Of a stretch of DNA of 64,000 nt, positions 47,247 through 55,596 are shown one piece after another. Positions within the stretch are counted from its first letter, which is position 1. The number at the start of each line of letters is the position of its first letter. The stretch covers positions 1 through 64,000 of the forward strand of contig ONDF01000022.1 in NCBI GenBank assembly GCA_900316525.1, given 5' to 3'. The notes under the pieces were generated by a model that did not search any database, was not told the DNA's origin, and was given only the letters and a program-made list of their open reading frames with translations. A program made the translations under genes and the position numbers. Source of the DNA: an uncultured Bacteroidales bacterium. GTDB taxonomy: Bacteria > Bacteroidota > Bacteroidia > Bacteroidales > UBA932.

Positions 47247-48199
47247 TCTGGTTGCAAGTCCTTCTGCTCATCGGCGGTCTCGCCCTCATCGTGTTCGGGG
47301 CGGACTGGCTCGTGGACGGCGCCTCGGGCATCGCCCGGCGCTTCGGCCTGAGCGAATTCGTCATCGGACTCACCATCGTCGGCATGGGCACGTCCGCCCC
47401 GGAGATGGTCGTCAGCTTCATCGGCGCCTTCCAGGGCAACGCCGACATCGCCATCGGCAACGTGGTGGGCTCGAACATCATGAACACCCTCCTGATCCTG
47501 GGCGTCACCGCGCTCATCCTCCCGATGGCCATCACCCCGTCCAACTGGAAGCGGGACATCCCGATGAACATCCTGATTACGGTGCTGCTGATCGCCCTCG
47601 GCCTGGAGTATACGATTTTCCACATCGGCACCAACGGCCTGAGCCGCTGGGACGGCGGCATCCTCATCGCCCTGTTCATCGGCTATATGATCCTGAGTTT
47701 CAAGGGGAACAAGCCCGACGAGGAAGACTCCCCCGCCAAGCAGCGCAGCGTCTGGATGTGCCTCCTGCTCATCGTGGCCGGCATCGCGGGGCTCGCCTTC
47801 GGCGGCAAGCTGTTCGTGAACAACGCGACGGAGCTCGCCCAAGCCCTCGGAGTCAGCGACAAGTTCATCGCCATCACCATCCTGGCCGGCGGCACCTCGA
47901 TGCCGGAACTGGCCACCTGCGTGGTCGCCGCCGCCAAGAAGAAGGGCCAGCTCGCCCTCGGCAACATCATCGGCTCCAACGTCTTCAACATCCTGCTGAT
48001 CCTCGGCGGATCGGCCCTCATCTCTCCCCTGTCCTTCGACCACATCACCTACGTGGACCTCGGCGTCCTGCTCGTCAGCGCCCTCGTGCTCCTGACCGCG
48101 GGTTTCGTGGGCCGCAAGAAGGAGATTGACCGGCTGGACGGTGTGCTCTTTGTCTTGATTTGGGCGGCCTATATGGCCTATCTCATTTATAACCTGTAA
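47243..48199 (+). CDS. CaCA-family Na+/Ca2+ antiporter (YrbG-like)
   Basis: Two inverted repeats of five helices. The alpha-1 motif reads VGMGTSAPEMVVS and alpha-2 LAGGTSMPELATC, each with the conserved Glu that binds Ca2+; both are followed by GN..GSN (IGNVVGSNIMN, LGNIIGSNVFN). 318 aa. The start overlaps the rlmD stop (ATGA). 3 bases precede the broken mscS gene. Confidence 0.93.
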   Translation: MIWLQVLLLIGGLALIVFGADWLVDGASGIARRFGLSEFVIGLTIVGMGTSAPEMVVSFIGAFQGNADIAIGNVVGSNIMNTLLILGVTALILPMAITPSNWKRDIPMNILITVLLIALGLEYTIFHIGTNGLSRWDGGILIALFIGYMILSFKGNKPDEEDSPAKQRSVWMCLLLIVAGIAGLAFGGKLFVNNATELAQALGVSDKFIAITILAGGTSMPELATCVVAAAKKKGQLALGNIIGSNVFNILLILGGSALISPLSFDHITYVDLGVLLVSALVLLTAGFVGRKKEIDRLDGVLFVLIWAAYMAYLIYNL

Positions 48200-48202
48200 C
48201 TT

Positions 48203-49097
48203 ATGCTATTCCATATCCTGCAGACTGTCACCCCGGAGGCCGAGAAGATCGCCCAGCGCTTCTCCACGGATTCCCTCCAGACCAAGGGCGCCCAGATCGC
48301 CGAAATCCTCCGGAACACCCCGCCCAAGGAACTGATCGAGGAGATGGTCACTTCCTTCATCAAGTTCGGCATCAAGCTCGTCTTCGCGCTGGTCCTGTAC
48401 GTGGTCGGCGCCTGGCTTATCCGCAAGTCCAAGAAGTTCATCGCCCGGGTGTTCACCCGCCGCGGGGCCGACGCCACGCTCACCTCCTTCATGCAGAGCC
48501 TCGTGACGGCCATCCTCTGGATTCTCCTGATCATGTTCATGATCGGCACGCTGGGGATCAACACCACCTCGCTCGCCGCGCTGCTGGCCGCGGGCGGCAT
48601 GGCCATCGGCATGGCGATGAGCGGAACCGTCCAGAATTTCGCGGGCGGCATCATGCTGCTGGCTTTCAAGCCCTTCAAGGCGGGAGATTACATCGAAGCG
48701 CAGGGATACGCCGGCACGGTAAAGGAAATCAACATCGTCAGCACGAAGATCACGACGATGGACAACAAGCTGGTCATCCTGCCAAACGGCGCCCTCTCGA
48801 ACGGCACCATCAACAACTACAGCTTGCGACGCGGCGGCCGTCCGGGAAAAGCTGCAGCGGATCATCGGGGCGCAGGAGAAGATCCTGGACGGGTCGACAC
48901 CCGGGGCCCAGGATCCCACGGTCGTGCTGAGCTCGCTGAAAGACAGTTCCGTCGAGTTCCTCATCCGGATCTGGGTGAAGTCGTCCGACTATTTCGAAGT
49001 GTCGTACTGGCTGAACGAAGCCGTCTATACGGAGCTGCCGGAGCAGGATATCTCCTTCCCGTTCCCGCAGCTGGACATTCACTTGAAACACAATTAG
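48203..49097 (+). pseudogene. mechanosensitive channel (MscS family), disrupted by deletion/frameshift
   Basis: The first about 205 residues are a good MscS: three helices, with TM3 AAGGMAIGMAMSGTVQNFAGG and beta domain PNGALSNGTINNYS. At about 48820 the frame goes out of register. Downstream, another frame resumes typical C-terminal domain (CDAAAVREKLQRIIGAQEKI to QLDIHLKHN) and stops at TAG 49095-49097. About 16-20 residues expected between the halves are absent, so the lesion looks like a deletion of some 50 bases not divisible by three. In the reading frame, the product runs into junk to 49237. Confidence 0.8.
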
Positions 49098-49190
49098 ATT
49101 CTCACGTCGGTCTGCGACCTCCTCAGAATGACAACAAAGGTCGGCCCTTTCCGGGTCGACCTTTGTCATTTCGAGCGCAGCGAGAAATCT
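49096..49190. repeat. palindromic repeat between mscS remnant and acyltransferase
   Basis: AGATTCTCACG...CTCAGAATGACA (49096-49133), a 10-bp inner stem ACAAAGGTCG/CGACCTTTGT, then TGTCATTTCGAGCG...GAGAAATCT to 49190. It is the whole spacer between the convergent genes. Confidence 0.85.
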
Positions 49191-50343
49191 ATCCTTCAGC
49201 TTCGAACTTTTCCTTCATCATCACGGGATTGCCGTAGATGCGGAGGAAGATGTCGCGGAGTTCCGCGCGGTTCAGCGTCGGTTCCACCTGGTCGAGCTGG
49301 TGCTCGGTGAATTCCGTAAAGGCTTCCGCTTCCTCGTGGGAGTAACGGTCCGCGTACTTGAACGTATGGTTCGCCAGGTCGTAGGCGATGTAGTTCGTAT
49401 TCCAGAGCTTGTAGCCGTTGATGACGCGGACGTCCACGGCGTGGCGGATGAGCTGGTAGCGGTCGTTCTTGTCGCAGAGGGAGGCTTCGCGGATCTCGTC
49501 CTCGGTGAGCGGATCGCCGAAGTTCAGGTGCACGTTGCCCTTCCACTGCTTGATGCCCAGCATGATGCTCTGCAGGTCCTCGTTCTCGGTCTTGACGTAC
49601 TTCTGCGTGCGGGAGATGAGGATTTCGCGGGCCTTGAGGATGTCGCAGGGCTCGTATTCGTAGGAGATCGAGAGCGGGATGATGTTCAGCTCCAGGAAGT
49701 TCTGGACGAAATCCTTGGTGCCGCTCATGTCGAACATCTTCAAGAGGCCCTGTTCGGTGATGTCGATGCCGTCCTTGGTCCTTCCCTGCCGCTGGGCGAT
49801 CCAGACGGAACTCTTGCCGGTGGTGATGCTCTCGCGGATATACTTGGACAGGACCTGGGAAGACAGGTAGAGTTCGCGGGCCGAAATGCCGCGGATGACC
49901 TTGATCATCCGGTTGGAACGGATCAGGCGCTCGATCGTCTTGCTCTTGAGGAGGTTGTCGCCCACGCAGATCTCGGTGAGGGGAATCTGGTTCCGGAACA
50001 GGATCAGCTGCGTGAAGGCCGGGTCCAGGATGATGTCGCGGTGGTTGGACATCGCGAGGAACTTGCCCTCGATGGACTGCAGCTTGTTGATGCCGTCGTA
50101 GGAGAAGTTGCGGACCGATTTCTCGATGACCCATTCCGTGGCCTTCGACATCACCACCTTCTGGAAGTCGTCCACGGTGCCGATGCTGCGGAGGATGTCC
50201 CGCAGGTAGGTCTCGGGCTGGTTGGAGAAGATGTACTTGGAAATCCAGGGTACGTTGGGATGCTCGGCCAGTTTGGAAAGGGCGGCAGCCGCTTCTTCGT
50301 CGTTGTAGGGCGCTATGTCCTCGAAAGGATTCAATTCATCCAT
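49189..50343 (-). CDS. glycerol-phosphate acyltransferase-like protein
   Basis: Acyltransferase fold with SNHRDIILDPAF resembling the catalytic His-Asp box, and later IAQRQGRTKDGID, which fits the acceptor-binding block. 384 aa. A Bacteroidota group usually annotated as 1-acyl-glycerol-3-phosphate acyltransferase; no membrane segment is obvious. Start 50343 (MDELNPFEDI) because the -7 element at 50365-50372 contains the upstream ATG. Its stop TAG is completed by the end of the palindromic repeat. Confidence 0.82.
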   Translation of the reverse strand: MDELNPFEDIAPYNDEEAAAALSKLAEHPNVPWISKYIFSNQPETYLRDILRSIGTVDDFQKVVMSKATEWVIEKSVRNFSYDGINKLQSIEGKFLAMSNHRDIILDPAFTQLILFRNQIPLTEICVGDNLLKSKTIERLIRSNRMIKVIRGISARELYLSSQVLSKYIRESITTGKSSVWIAQRQGRTKDGIDITEQGLLKMFDMSGTKDFVQNFLELNIIPLSISYEYEPCDILKAREILISRTQKYVKTENEDLQSIMLGIKQWKGNVHLNFGDPLTEDEIREASLCDKNDRYQLIRHAVDVRVINGYKLWNTNYIAYDLANHTFKYADRYSHEEAEAFTEFTEHQLDQVEPTLNRAELRDIFLRIYGNPVMMKEKFEAEG

Positions 50344-50364
50344 AGTCGTCGGTTTTGTACGACG

Positions 50365-50372
50365 CAAAGGTA
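50365..50372 (-). promoter_or_regulatory. -7 promoter element of the acyltransferase gene
   Basis: TACCTTTG on the minus strand, 21 bases before the ATG at 50343, in the spacer after queA. Confidence 0.55.
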
Positions 50373-50391
50373 CGAAAATCAGGCCAATTAA

Positions 50392-51597
50392 TCAAGCGCG
50401 GACCAGCAGGGAGCTGTCCCCATAGCTGAGGAACCTGAAGCCGTGCGAGAGCGCGTAATCATAGATGGTGCGCCAATCCCCGCCGACAAAGGCGGAAACC
50501 AGCAGGATCAGCGTGCTCTCCGGCTGATGGAAGTTCGTGACCATGAGGTCCACCAGGCGGAACCGGAAGCCGGGGACGATGATGATCCGCGTGCCGATCT
50601 TGAGTTCCGTCAGGTTGTTCGCTTCCAGATAGGAGATGATGGCTTCCAGGGCTTCCTTCGTGGTGTACGGGTATTCCCTTTCATACGGAGCCCACTGCGG
50701 CACATCCTCCGGCGCCCCCTTCTCGAGGCAGGTCACGCCGACGTAATACAAGGATTCCAGCGTCCGGACGGAAGTAGTTCCCACTGCAATCAACTTCCTG
50801 TCCATCCGGCAGATATCCTTCAAGAGCTGAAGTTTCACTACAAATGGCTCCCGGTGCATGGGATGCTCCGAGACCAGGGAGCTCTTCACCGGCAGGAAAG
50901 TGCCGGCGCCGACGTGGAGACACACGGTTTCCGTGTCGATTCCCTTCGCCCGGATCCGCCCCAGGACATCCTCCGTGAAGTGCAGGCCGGCCGTGGGCGC
51001 CGCCACGGAACCGCGGATATGGGCATACAGCGTCTGGTAACGTTCGATGTCGATCTTCTCGGATTCCCGGTTCAGGTACGGCGGGATCGGAACGGTGCCG
51101 CAGACTTCCAGGACCCGGGAGAACGGGGAGCCGTCCGTCCAGCGGAATTCCACCACCCCGGTCTGTCCTTCCCGGCTCAACAGCCTGGCTTCCAGGCCCA
51201 TATCCGGGGTCTCAGGCGTCCGGAACAGGGTGAGGACGTCGTCCTTCCATTTCTTGGCATTGCCAATGACGCACTTCCAGGTACAAGTGTCCGTCGCGGC
51301 AAAGGCCGTGGCATATTCGACAGGTTTCACCGGCTCCAGGCAGAAGATCTCGATGTGGGCGCCGGTCGCGCGCTGGAAATGCATGCGAGCCGGGACGACC
51401 TTCGTATCGTTGAAGACCATCAGCGCGTTTTCGGGAAGGAGGTCCGGCAGCTGGCGGAAAACGAACTCGTCGACCTGGCCACCCACATAATGGAGCAACT
51501 TGGAGGAGTCGCGTTCAGGTAGCGGATATTTGGCAATCCGCTCGTCAGGGAGCGGATAATTGTAATCCTCGATATGGATTTCAGGTATCATGCGCAC
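50392..51597 (-). CDS. queA: S-adenosylmethionine:tRNA ribosyltransferase-isomerase QueA
   Basis: Adds the epoxycyclopentanediol part of queuosine precursor to tRNA using SAM as the ribosyl donor. Family features: YPLPDERIAKYPLPERDSSK at the N-terminus, FNDTKVVPAR, GSVAAPTAGLHFT, HVGAGTFLPV, VTNFHQPESTLILLVSAF. 401 aa, slightly longer than the E. coli enzyme. Start 51597 or 51591. No preQ1-like structure could be made out upstream by eye. Confidence 0.95.
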   Translation of the reverse strand: MRMIPEIHIEDYNYPLPDERIAKYPLPERDSSKLLHYVGGQVDEFVFRQLPDLLPENALMVFNDTKVVPARMHFQRATGAHIEIFCLEPVKPVEYATAFAATDTCTWKCVIGNAKKWKDDVLTLFRTPETPDMGLEARLLSREGQTGVVEFRWTDGSPFSRVLEVCGTVPIPPYLNRESEKIDIERYQTLYAHIRGSVAAPTAGLHFTEDVLGRIRAKGIDTETVCLHVGAGTFLPVKSSLVSEHPMHREPFVVKLQLLKDICRMDRKLIAVGTTSVRTLESLYYVGVTCLEKGAPEDVPQWAPYEREYPYTTKEALEAIISYLEANNLTELKIGTRIIIVPGFRFRLVDLMVTNFHQPESTLILLVSAFVGGDWRTIYDYALSHGFRFLSYGDSSLLVRA

Positions 51598-51896
51598 TAT
51601 TCAAAATTCTGTGCGAAGTTACGCAATTCTGCACGAATTCCGAAATCTCGGGAAAGGTGTTTCCGGAACCTTCAATATGCCCCTTCGGTTGTTTACAAAT
51701 GTTAACAACCTTCAATCCTTCCCCAAGTTATCAACGCAAGCCACAAATGCATTCATAAGTATTTATTATGCAAGTTTGGTGTTTATGCTATCTTATTAGT
51801 ATTCAGTGATTTATATAATACTATCTAAAATATTGATAGAGCAAAAGTTTTGAACAGGTCCCAGATAGGAGGCAAATATCAAACAAATATGTTATA

Positions 51897-51927
51897 ATAC
51901 TATTATTATAGTGCTAATAATCAGTAT
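51897..51927. repeat. AT-rich hairpin, 12-bp stem with one bulge
   Basis: ATACT plus ATTATTA (51897-51908) pair with TAATAAT (51915-51921) and AGTAT (51923-51927) around a 6-base loop. Confidence 0.6.
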
Positions 51928-52036
51928 TTTAGCAATATTTAACAAATGAATAACTTTAGGTGTTTTCAAGGTCTTTCACTCCCCTCTTGACACCTGATTG
52001 CCTTTGCTGTTGCACTTGTATTTTCACTTTAGATTC

Positions 52037-52056
52037 GTTACTTTTGTAACACCTAA
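52037..52056 (+). promoter_or_regulatory. promoter and probable operator of the XRE regulator
   Basis: The -7 element TACTTTTG (52039-52046) lies inside the palindrome GTTAC-TTTT-GTAAC (52037-52050). AACACCTAA (52048-52056) just after it is inversely repeated 90 bases upstream. This is a natural arrangement for autorepression. Confidence 0.5.
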
Positions 52057-52066
52057 GGATTACACC

Positions 52067-52378
52067 ATGGACAAACGCCTTCAACAGTTCCTGGACGCGG
52101 AGAACATCTCGCAGGCGCAGCTCGCCGACACGCTGGGCGTCGCCCGCGCCGGCATTTCCCACATCCTGTCCGGCCGGAACAAACCCGGATTCGATTTCCT
52201 GGAAGCCATGGCCGTCCACTATCCGCAGATCAGCATGGACTGGCTCCTTACGGGCAAAGGACGGATGTACAAGGACACGGCCGGCGAGAATCCCGTATTT
52301 GCGGCCTCGCCGGCGCCGCGCCGCGTTTCCAAGATTCTCGTCTTCTATGACGACAACACCTTTGAGGAGTTCCAATAA
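52067..52378 (+). CDS. XRE-family helix-turn-helix transcriptional regulator
   Basis: 103 aa. The Cro/CI-type HTH occupies about 5-60 (LDAENISQAQLADTLGVARA, then ISHILSGRNKP), followed by the LTGKGRMY segment common in Bacteroidota XRE proteins and a short acidic tail (FYDDNTFEEF). Start at 52067, 21 bases after the -7 element; the longer frame from 51998 runs through the promoter. Palindromes at its promoter suggest it represses itself. Confidence 0.85.
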   Translation: MDKRLQQFLDAENISQAQLADTLGVARAGISHILSGRNKPGFDFLEAMAVHYPQISMDWLLTGKGRMYKDTAGENPVFAASPAPRRVSKILVFYDDNTFEEFQ

Positions 52379-52385
52379 GATTTAT

Positions 52386-52393
52386 TATCTTTG
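52386..52393 (+). promoter_or_regulatory. -7 promoter element for the PyrD-like/cinA pair
   Basis: TATCTTTG, starting 7 bases after the XRE stop and 21 bases before the ATG at 52415. Confidence 0.5.
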
Positions 52394-52414
52394 TAAGACG
52401 AAGCGAACGAGAAC

Positions 52415-53221
52415 ATGTCCACGATCATCCAAAGTGCGCGCGGTATGCTCTGGAAGCGCCGCCTTCCGGGATACCTGTTCTGGAACCGCCTGAGATTCAG
52501 GCGGGAATATCCGGCATTGGCCCGGGACCTGTTCGGCGTTCATTTCCGGCATCCCTTCGGGCTCGCCCCCGTGCTGGAGCGGCAGGATGAACTGCTGGAC
52601 GTCTGTGACAGCATCGGCTACAGCTTCACCGGCCTCATCCCCGGCGAAACGCCCCTGCAGACCGTTGCAGAGCGCCTGCAGACCCGCGAAACGCCCATCG
52701 TCGCCGCCGTGGAGCTTCGCGCGGACGGGCCGACGGAAGAGGATGCGAAACAGCGGATCATCCGCCAGTTCTCCCTCCTGTACGACTTCGCGGACTATTT
52801 CGTCATCGACATCAACCGCGAAAGCGGACTTTCCTCCCTGGACGACTTTTCCGACTGGACCGAGCTCCTGGACGAAGTGCTCAGCCTTCGGCTCTGCTAC
52901 GAACGCTACAAGCCCATCCTCCTCCGGATCTCGCCCGGCCACGAAGAGGAACAGATGCGGCGGATCCTGGATTTCGGCCTCATGTCCGGTTTCGACGGCG
53001 TGATCGCGCCCGGGCTCGCCAAAGTCCGCTTCTGCGCCGAATACACCCGGAACCGCTTTCCTATCATCGGCTCCGGGGCGATTACCTCTCCGGAGGAGGC
53101 GCTTGCGCTGCTCCAGGCCGGGGCTTCCCTGGTGGAAGTCGCCCAAGGCATCCCGAACCGGCCGCGCCTGACCCCCAAAATCCTGCTCAAGGCTCTCGCC
53201 CAACCTGTCAAAACCCCATGA
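52415..53221 (+). CDS. divergent dihydroorotate dehydrogenase-like TIM-barrel protein
   Basis: Overall order matches class 2 PyrD: N-terminal LFGVHFRHPFGLAPVLERQDELLD, a central TIM barrel, and C-terminal IIGSGAITSPEEALALLQAGASLVEVAQGI in the place of the FMN phosphate site. But the catalytic N-x-S-x-PN segment is replaced by VIDINRESGLSS, and the FMN-contacting Lys of K-x-APD by Arg (LLRISPG). 268 aa against roughly 320-340. So it is probably not a working DHODH. It overlaps cinA by 4 bases. Confidence 0.65.
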   Translation: MSTIIQSARGMLWKRRLPGYLFWNRLRFRREYPALARDLFGVHFRHPFGLAPVLERQDELLDVCDSIGYSFTGLIPGETPLQTVAERLQTRETPIVAAVELRADGPTEEDAKQRIIRQFSLLYDFADYFVIDINRESGLSSLDDFSDWTELLDEVLSLRLCYERYKPILLRISPGHEEEQMRRILDFGLMSGFDGVIAPGLAKVRFCAEYTRNRFPIIGSGAITSPEEALALLQAGASLVEVAQGIPNRPRLTPKILLKALAQPVKTP

Positions 53222-54483
53222 TCCAAGCTTCCATCTGCACCATCGGCGATGAGATCCTCATCGGCCAGGTCGTGGACACCAATTCTTCCCGCCTCGCCGT
53301 CGCGCTCGAAGAGGCCGGAATCCGTGTCACCCGCATGCTCTCCATCGGAGACGACCGTGAAGAAATCCTGAACAACCTACGGAACGAATTGACCGTCAAT
53401 GATATCGTCATCACGACGGGCGGGCTCGGGCCGACGAAGGACGACATCACGAAAGGCGTCCTGGCCGAGCTTTCGGGCAGCGCCGGCTACGTGGAGCACG
53501 CCGGCCAGCTGGCCATCATCCAGGAAATCCTGCACAGCCGCGGGCTGGACATGCTGGCGATCAACCGGGCGCAGGCCCTGGTGCCCGACCGCTGCGAAGT
53601 GATCGAAAACCGCCTGGGAACGGCGCCGATCATGGTTTTCCGCTTTCCGGAGGCTTCTTTCGGCGCTACGCTGTACGCCCTGCCCGGAGTTCCGTTCGAG
53701 GCTGTCGGCGCCATTCCTTCCGTCATGGACGATATCCGGGCGCACCAGCCCCTGGACGACATCCTGCACCGCAGCGTGATGGTGTTCGGGATGGCCGAAT
53801 CGGCGCTGTCCGAGTTCATTGCGCCCTGGGAAGACGCCCTGCCGAAGGACATGCACCTCGCTTATCTGCCGAATCCCCTCACGGGCATCCGGCTGCGCCT
53901 GTCCATCTATGGAGGCCGGGCGGAAGAGAATCAGGCCCGCGTGGAAGAGCAGATCGCCCGCCTGAAGGAACTGCTGGGCGACAAGATATACTCCGATGAG
54001 GACGACACGCTGGAGGCCACCGTGGGACGCCTGCTCAAGGCTTCCGGAAAGACCCTCAGCGCCGCCGAGTCCTGCACGGGCGGCGAAATCTCGCATCTGA
54101 TCACTTCCGTCCCGGGCTCATCGGCCTATTATCTGGGATCGGTCACTTCCTATGCGGTGTCCGTCAAGGAAAAGGTGCTCGGCGTGCCGGCGGAAACGGT
54201 CGAAAAGCACGGCGTCGTGAGCAGCGAGGTCGCGGCGGCGATGGCCGAAGGCGTCCGCCGCGTGACCGGCAGCGACTACGCCGTCTCCACGACCGGCCTG
54301 GCCGGACCGGACGGCGACGCGTTCAATCCGGTGGGCACCGTATGGATAGGCGTGACCGGTCCGCGGGGTACGAAGACCGTCAAAAAGAACTTCCGGAACG
54401 ACCGGAAGCGCAATATCGAGCGCTTTGCGGCCGCCGCGCTCGATTGTCTGCGCCAAATGATTATTGAAGATTCAATCTGCTGA
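53218..54483 (+). CDS. cinA: CinA-family protein (competence/damage-inducible, NMN deamidase-related)
   Basis: Two domains. The N-terminal MoCF/COG1058 domain (about 1-170) has TIGDEILIGQVVDTNS and TGGLGPTKDDITK. The C-terminal NMN deamidase (PncC) domain (about 260-415) has SAAESCTGGEISHLITSVPG and STTGLAGPDGD. 421 aa, full-length. Roles are in pyridine-nucleotide repair and, in some species, competence. ATG overlaps the PyrD-like stop. Confidence 0.93.
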   Translation: MIQASICTIGDEILIGQVVDTNSSRLAVALEEAGIRVTRMLSIGDDREEILNNLRNELTVNDIVITTGGLGPTKDDITKGVLAELSGSAGYVEHAGQLAIIQEILHSRGLDMLAINRAQALVPDRCEVIENRLGTAPIMVFRFPEASFGATLYALPGVPFEAVGAIPSVMDDIRAHQPLDDILHRSVMVFGMAESALSEFIAPWEDALPKDMHLAYLPNPLTGIRLRLSIYGGRAEENQARVEEQIARLKELLGDKIYSDEDDTLEATVGRLLKASGKTLSAAESCTGGEISHLITSVPGSSAYYLGSVTSYAVSVKEKVLGVPAETVEKHGVVSSEVAAAMAEGVRRVTGSDYAVSTTGLAGPDGDAFNPVGTVWIGVTGPRGTKTVKKNFRNDRKRNIERFAAAALDCLRQMIIEDSIC

Positions 54484-54493
54484 AAAAGAAGAA

Positions 54494-54534
54494 ATAAAAC
54501 AAAATAGTTAATCTGTATAACTTTTTTGTTTTAT
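54494..54534. terminator. bidirectional hairpin between cinA and the M19 dipeptidase gene
   Basis: ATAAAACAAAA (54494-54504) pairs with TTTTGTTTTAT (54524-54534); an inner AGTTA/TAACT adds to the stem. The T- and A-runs can end both convergent transcripts. The right arm is inside the dipeptidase 3' codons. Confidence 0.55.
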
Positions 54535-55596
54535 CCGTTTGAAGACCTCCAGGAGGTTCTTTCCCGCCACTTTTTCCACCTGTTCGTCGTCGTAACCGCG
54601 CCGGCGCATCTCATCGAACACGCACCCGATCCTGGACACGTCCTCCAGCCCGGCCGGCGGGACCAGGATCCCGTCGAAATCGCTGCCGATGCCGACATGG
54701 TCGATGCCGACGATGGACACGGCGTGGTCGATATGGTCCACGATCTCCCGGACGCCGGGACGCCAGAGCGTCTCGAGCCGGTCCTGCATCGCCTCCCAGG
54801 CTTTCACCCGCTGCGGGTCGCCCGGATCGGCGATGAAGGCGGCTTCCACCCGCTCGCCCTCGTCGAACAGCGCGGCGTCGGCCGGATCGGACAGGAAGCG
54901 CTCCGACAGGAAGGCCGGATAGAAGTTGATCCCCACATAGCCGTCTTTCTCCCCCAGGGCCCGGAGCATCTCGTCGGTCAGGTTGCGCCGGTGGTTGCAG
55001 AGCGCCCGGCAGCAGGAATGCGTGGCGATAACGGGAGCCTCGGACAGGCGGATGCAGTCCCAGAAGGTCTCGTCGGAGGCGTGGGACAGGTCGATCATCA
55101 TCCCGAGGGCGTTCATCTCGGCGACGACCTGCTTTCCGAACGGGCTCAGGCCGTGCCAGCGTTTGCCCTCGGCGGCGCTGTCGGCGATGGCGTTGTCGCC
55201 GTTGTGGGTAAGCGTCACATAGCTGACGCCCAACCGGTAGAAGGTCCGCAGCAACGGCAGGGACTGCTGGATGGGCGATCCGTTCTCCATGCCGATGAAG
55301 ACGGAAATCAGCCCCTCCTTCCCGTTCTCCTCCGCTTCCTCGGGCGAGAAAGCCAGGGCCGCGTAGTCCGGGTTGTCGTCAACGGCGTCATAGACGGCCG
55401 AGATCATCTCCAGGGCATAGCGCGTGGCGGCGTCCGGCGCCATTTCCGCCGGGGTGTACAGGGCAAAAAAGGAGCCGCCGACTCCCCCGCGCCTGAGTTT
55501 GGGGAAGTCGACGTGCCCATGCCGGTTGTCGATGCCGATGTTCCGGAGCCGGATCAGCTGCGACGGGGTATCGACGTGGCTGTCAAAGACTTGCAT
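54508..55596 (-). CDS. membrane-dipeptidase family (M19) zinc dipeptidase
   Basis: Renal-dipeptidase fold. Zinc ligands appear in FDSHVDTPS, the bridging Glu in IGMENGS, His in DLSHASDETF and ATHSCCRALCNHRRN, and GIGSDFDGI at the end. 362 aa, no signal peptide, so probably cytosolic; hydrolyses dipeptides, perhaps including D-amino-acid forms. Its ATG shares one base with the stop of the DUF2807 gene (TAATG). Last gene of the valS operon. Confidence 0.9.
   Translation of the reverse strand: MQVFDSHVDTPSQLIRLRNIGIDNRHGHVDFPKLRRGGVGGSFFALYTPAEMAPDAATRYALEMISAVYDAVDDNPDYAALAFSPEEAEENGKEGLISVFIGMENGSPIQQSLPLLRTFYRLGVSYVTLTHNGDNAIADSAAEGKRWHGLSPFGKQVVAEMNALGMMIDLSHASDETFWDCIRLSEAPVIATHSCCRALCNHRRNLTDEMLRALGEKDGYVGINFYPAFLSERFLSDPADAALFDEGERVEAAFIADPGDPQRVKAWEAMQDRLETLWRPGVREIVDHIDHAVSIVGIDHVGIGSDFDGILVPPAGLEDVSRIGCVFDEMRRRGYDDEQVEKVAGKNLLEVFKRIKQKSYTD

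Larger units (their letters stand above)
51598..52066. other. AT-rich regulatory region between queA and the XRE gene
   Basis: About 470 bases, far more AT-rich than its surroundings. Contents: hairpin GGAAA/TTTCC at 51651-51664; a long AT hairpin 51897-51927; TTAGGTGTT at 51956-51964 with its exact inverse AACACCTAA at 52048-52056; GTTAC/GTAAC palindrome at 52037-52050 over the XRE -7 element. No gene seen. A replication origin is a possible but unsupported alternative. Confidence 0.45.

Noticed and set aside
52415..53221. Naming this gene pyrD
   Set aside because: The catalytic segment and FMN-contacting lysine of dihydroorotate dehydrogenase are not conserved.
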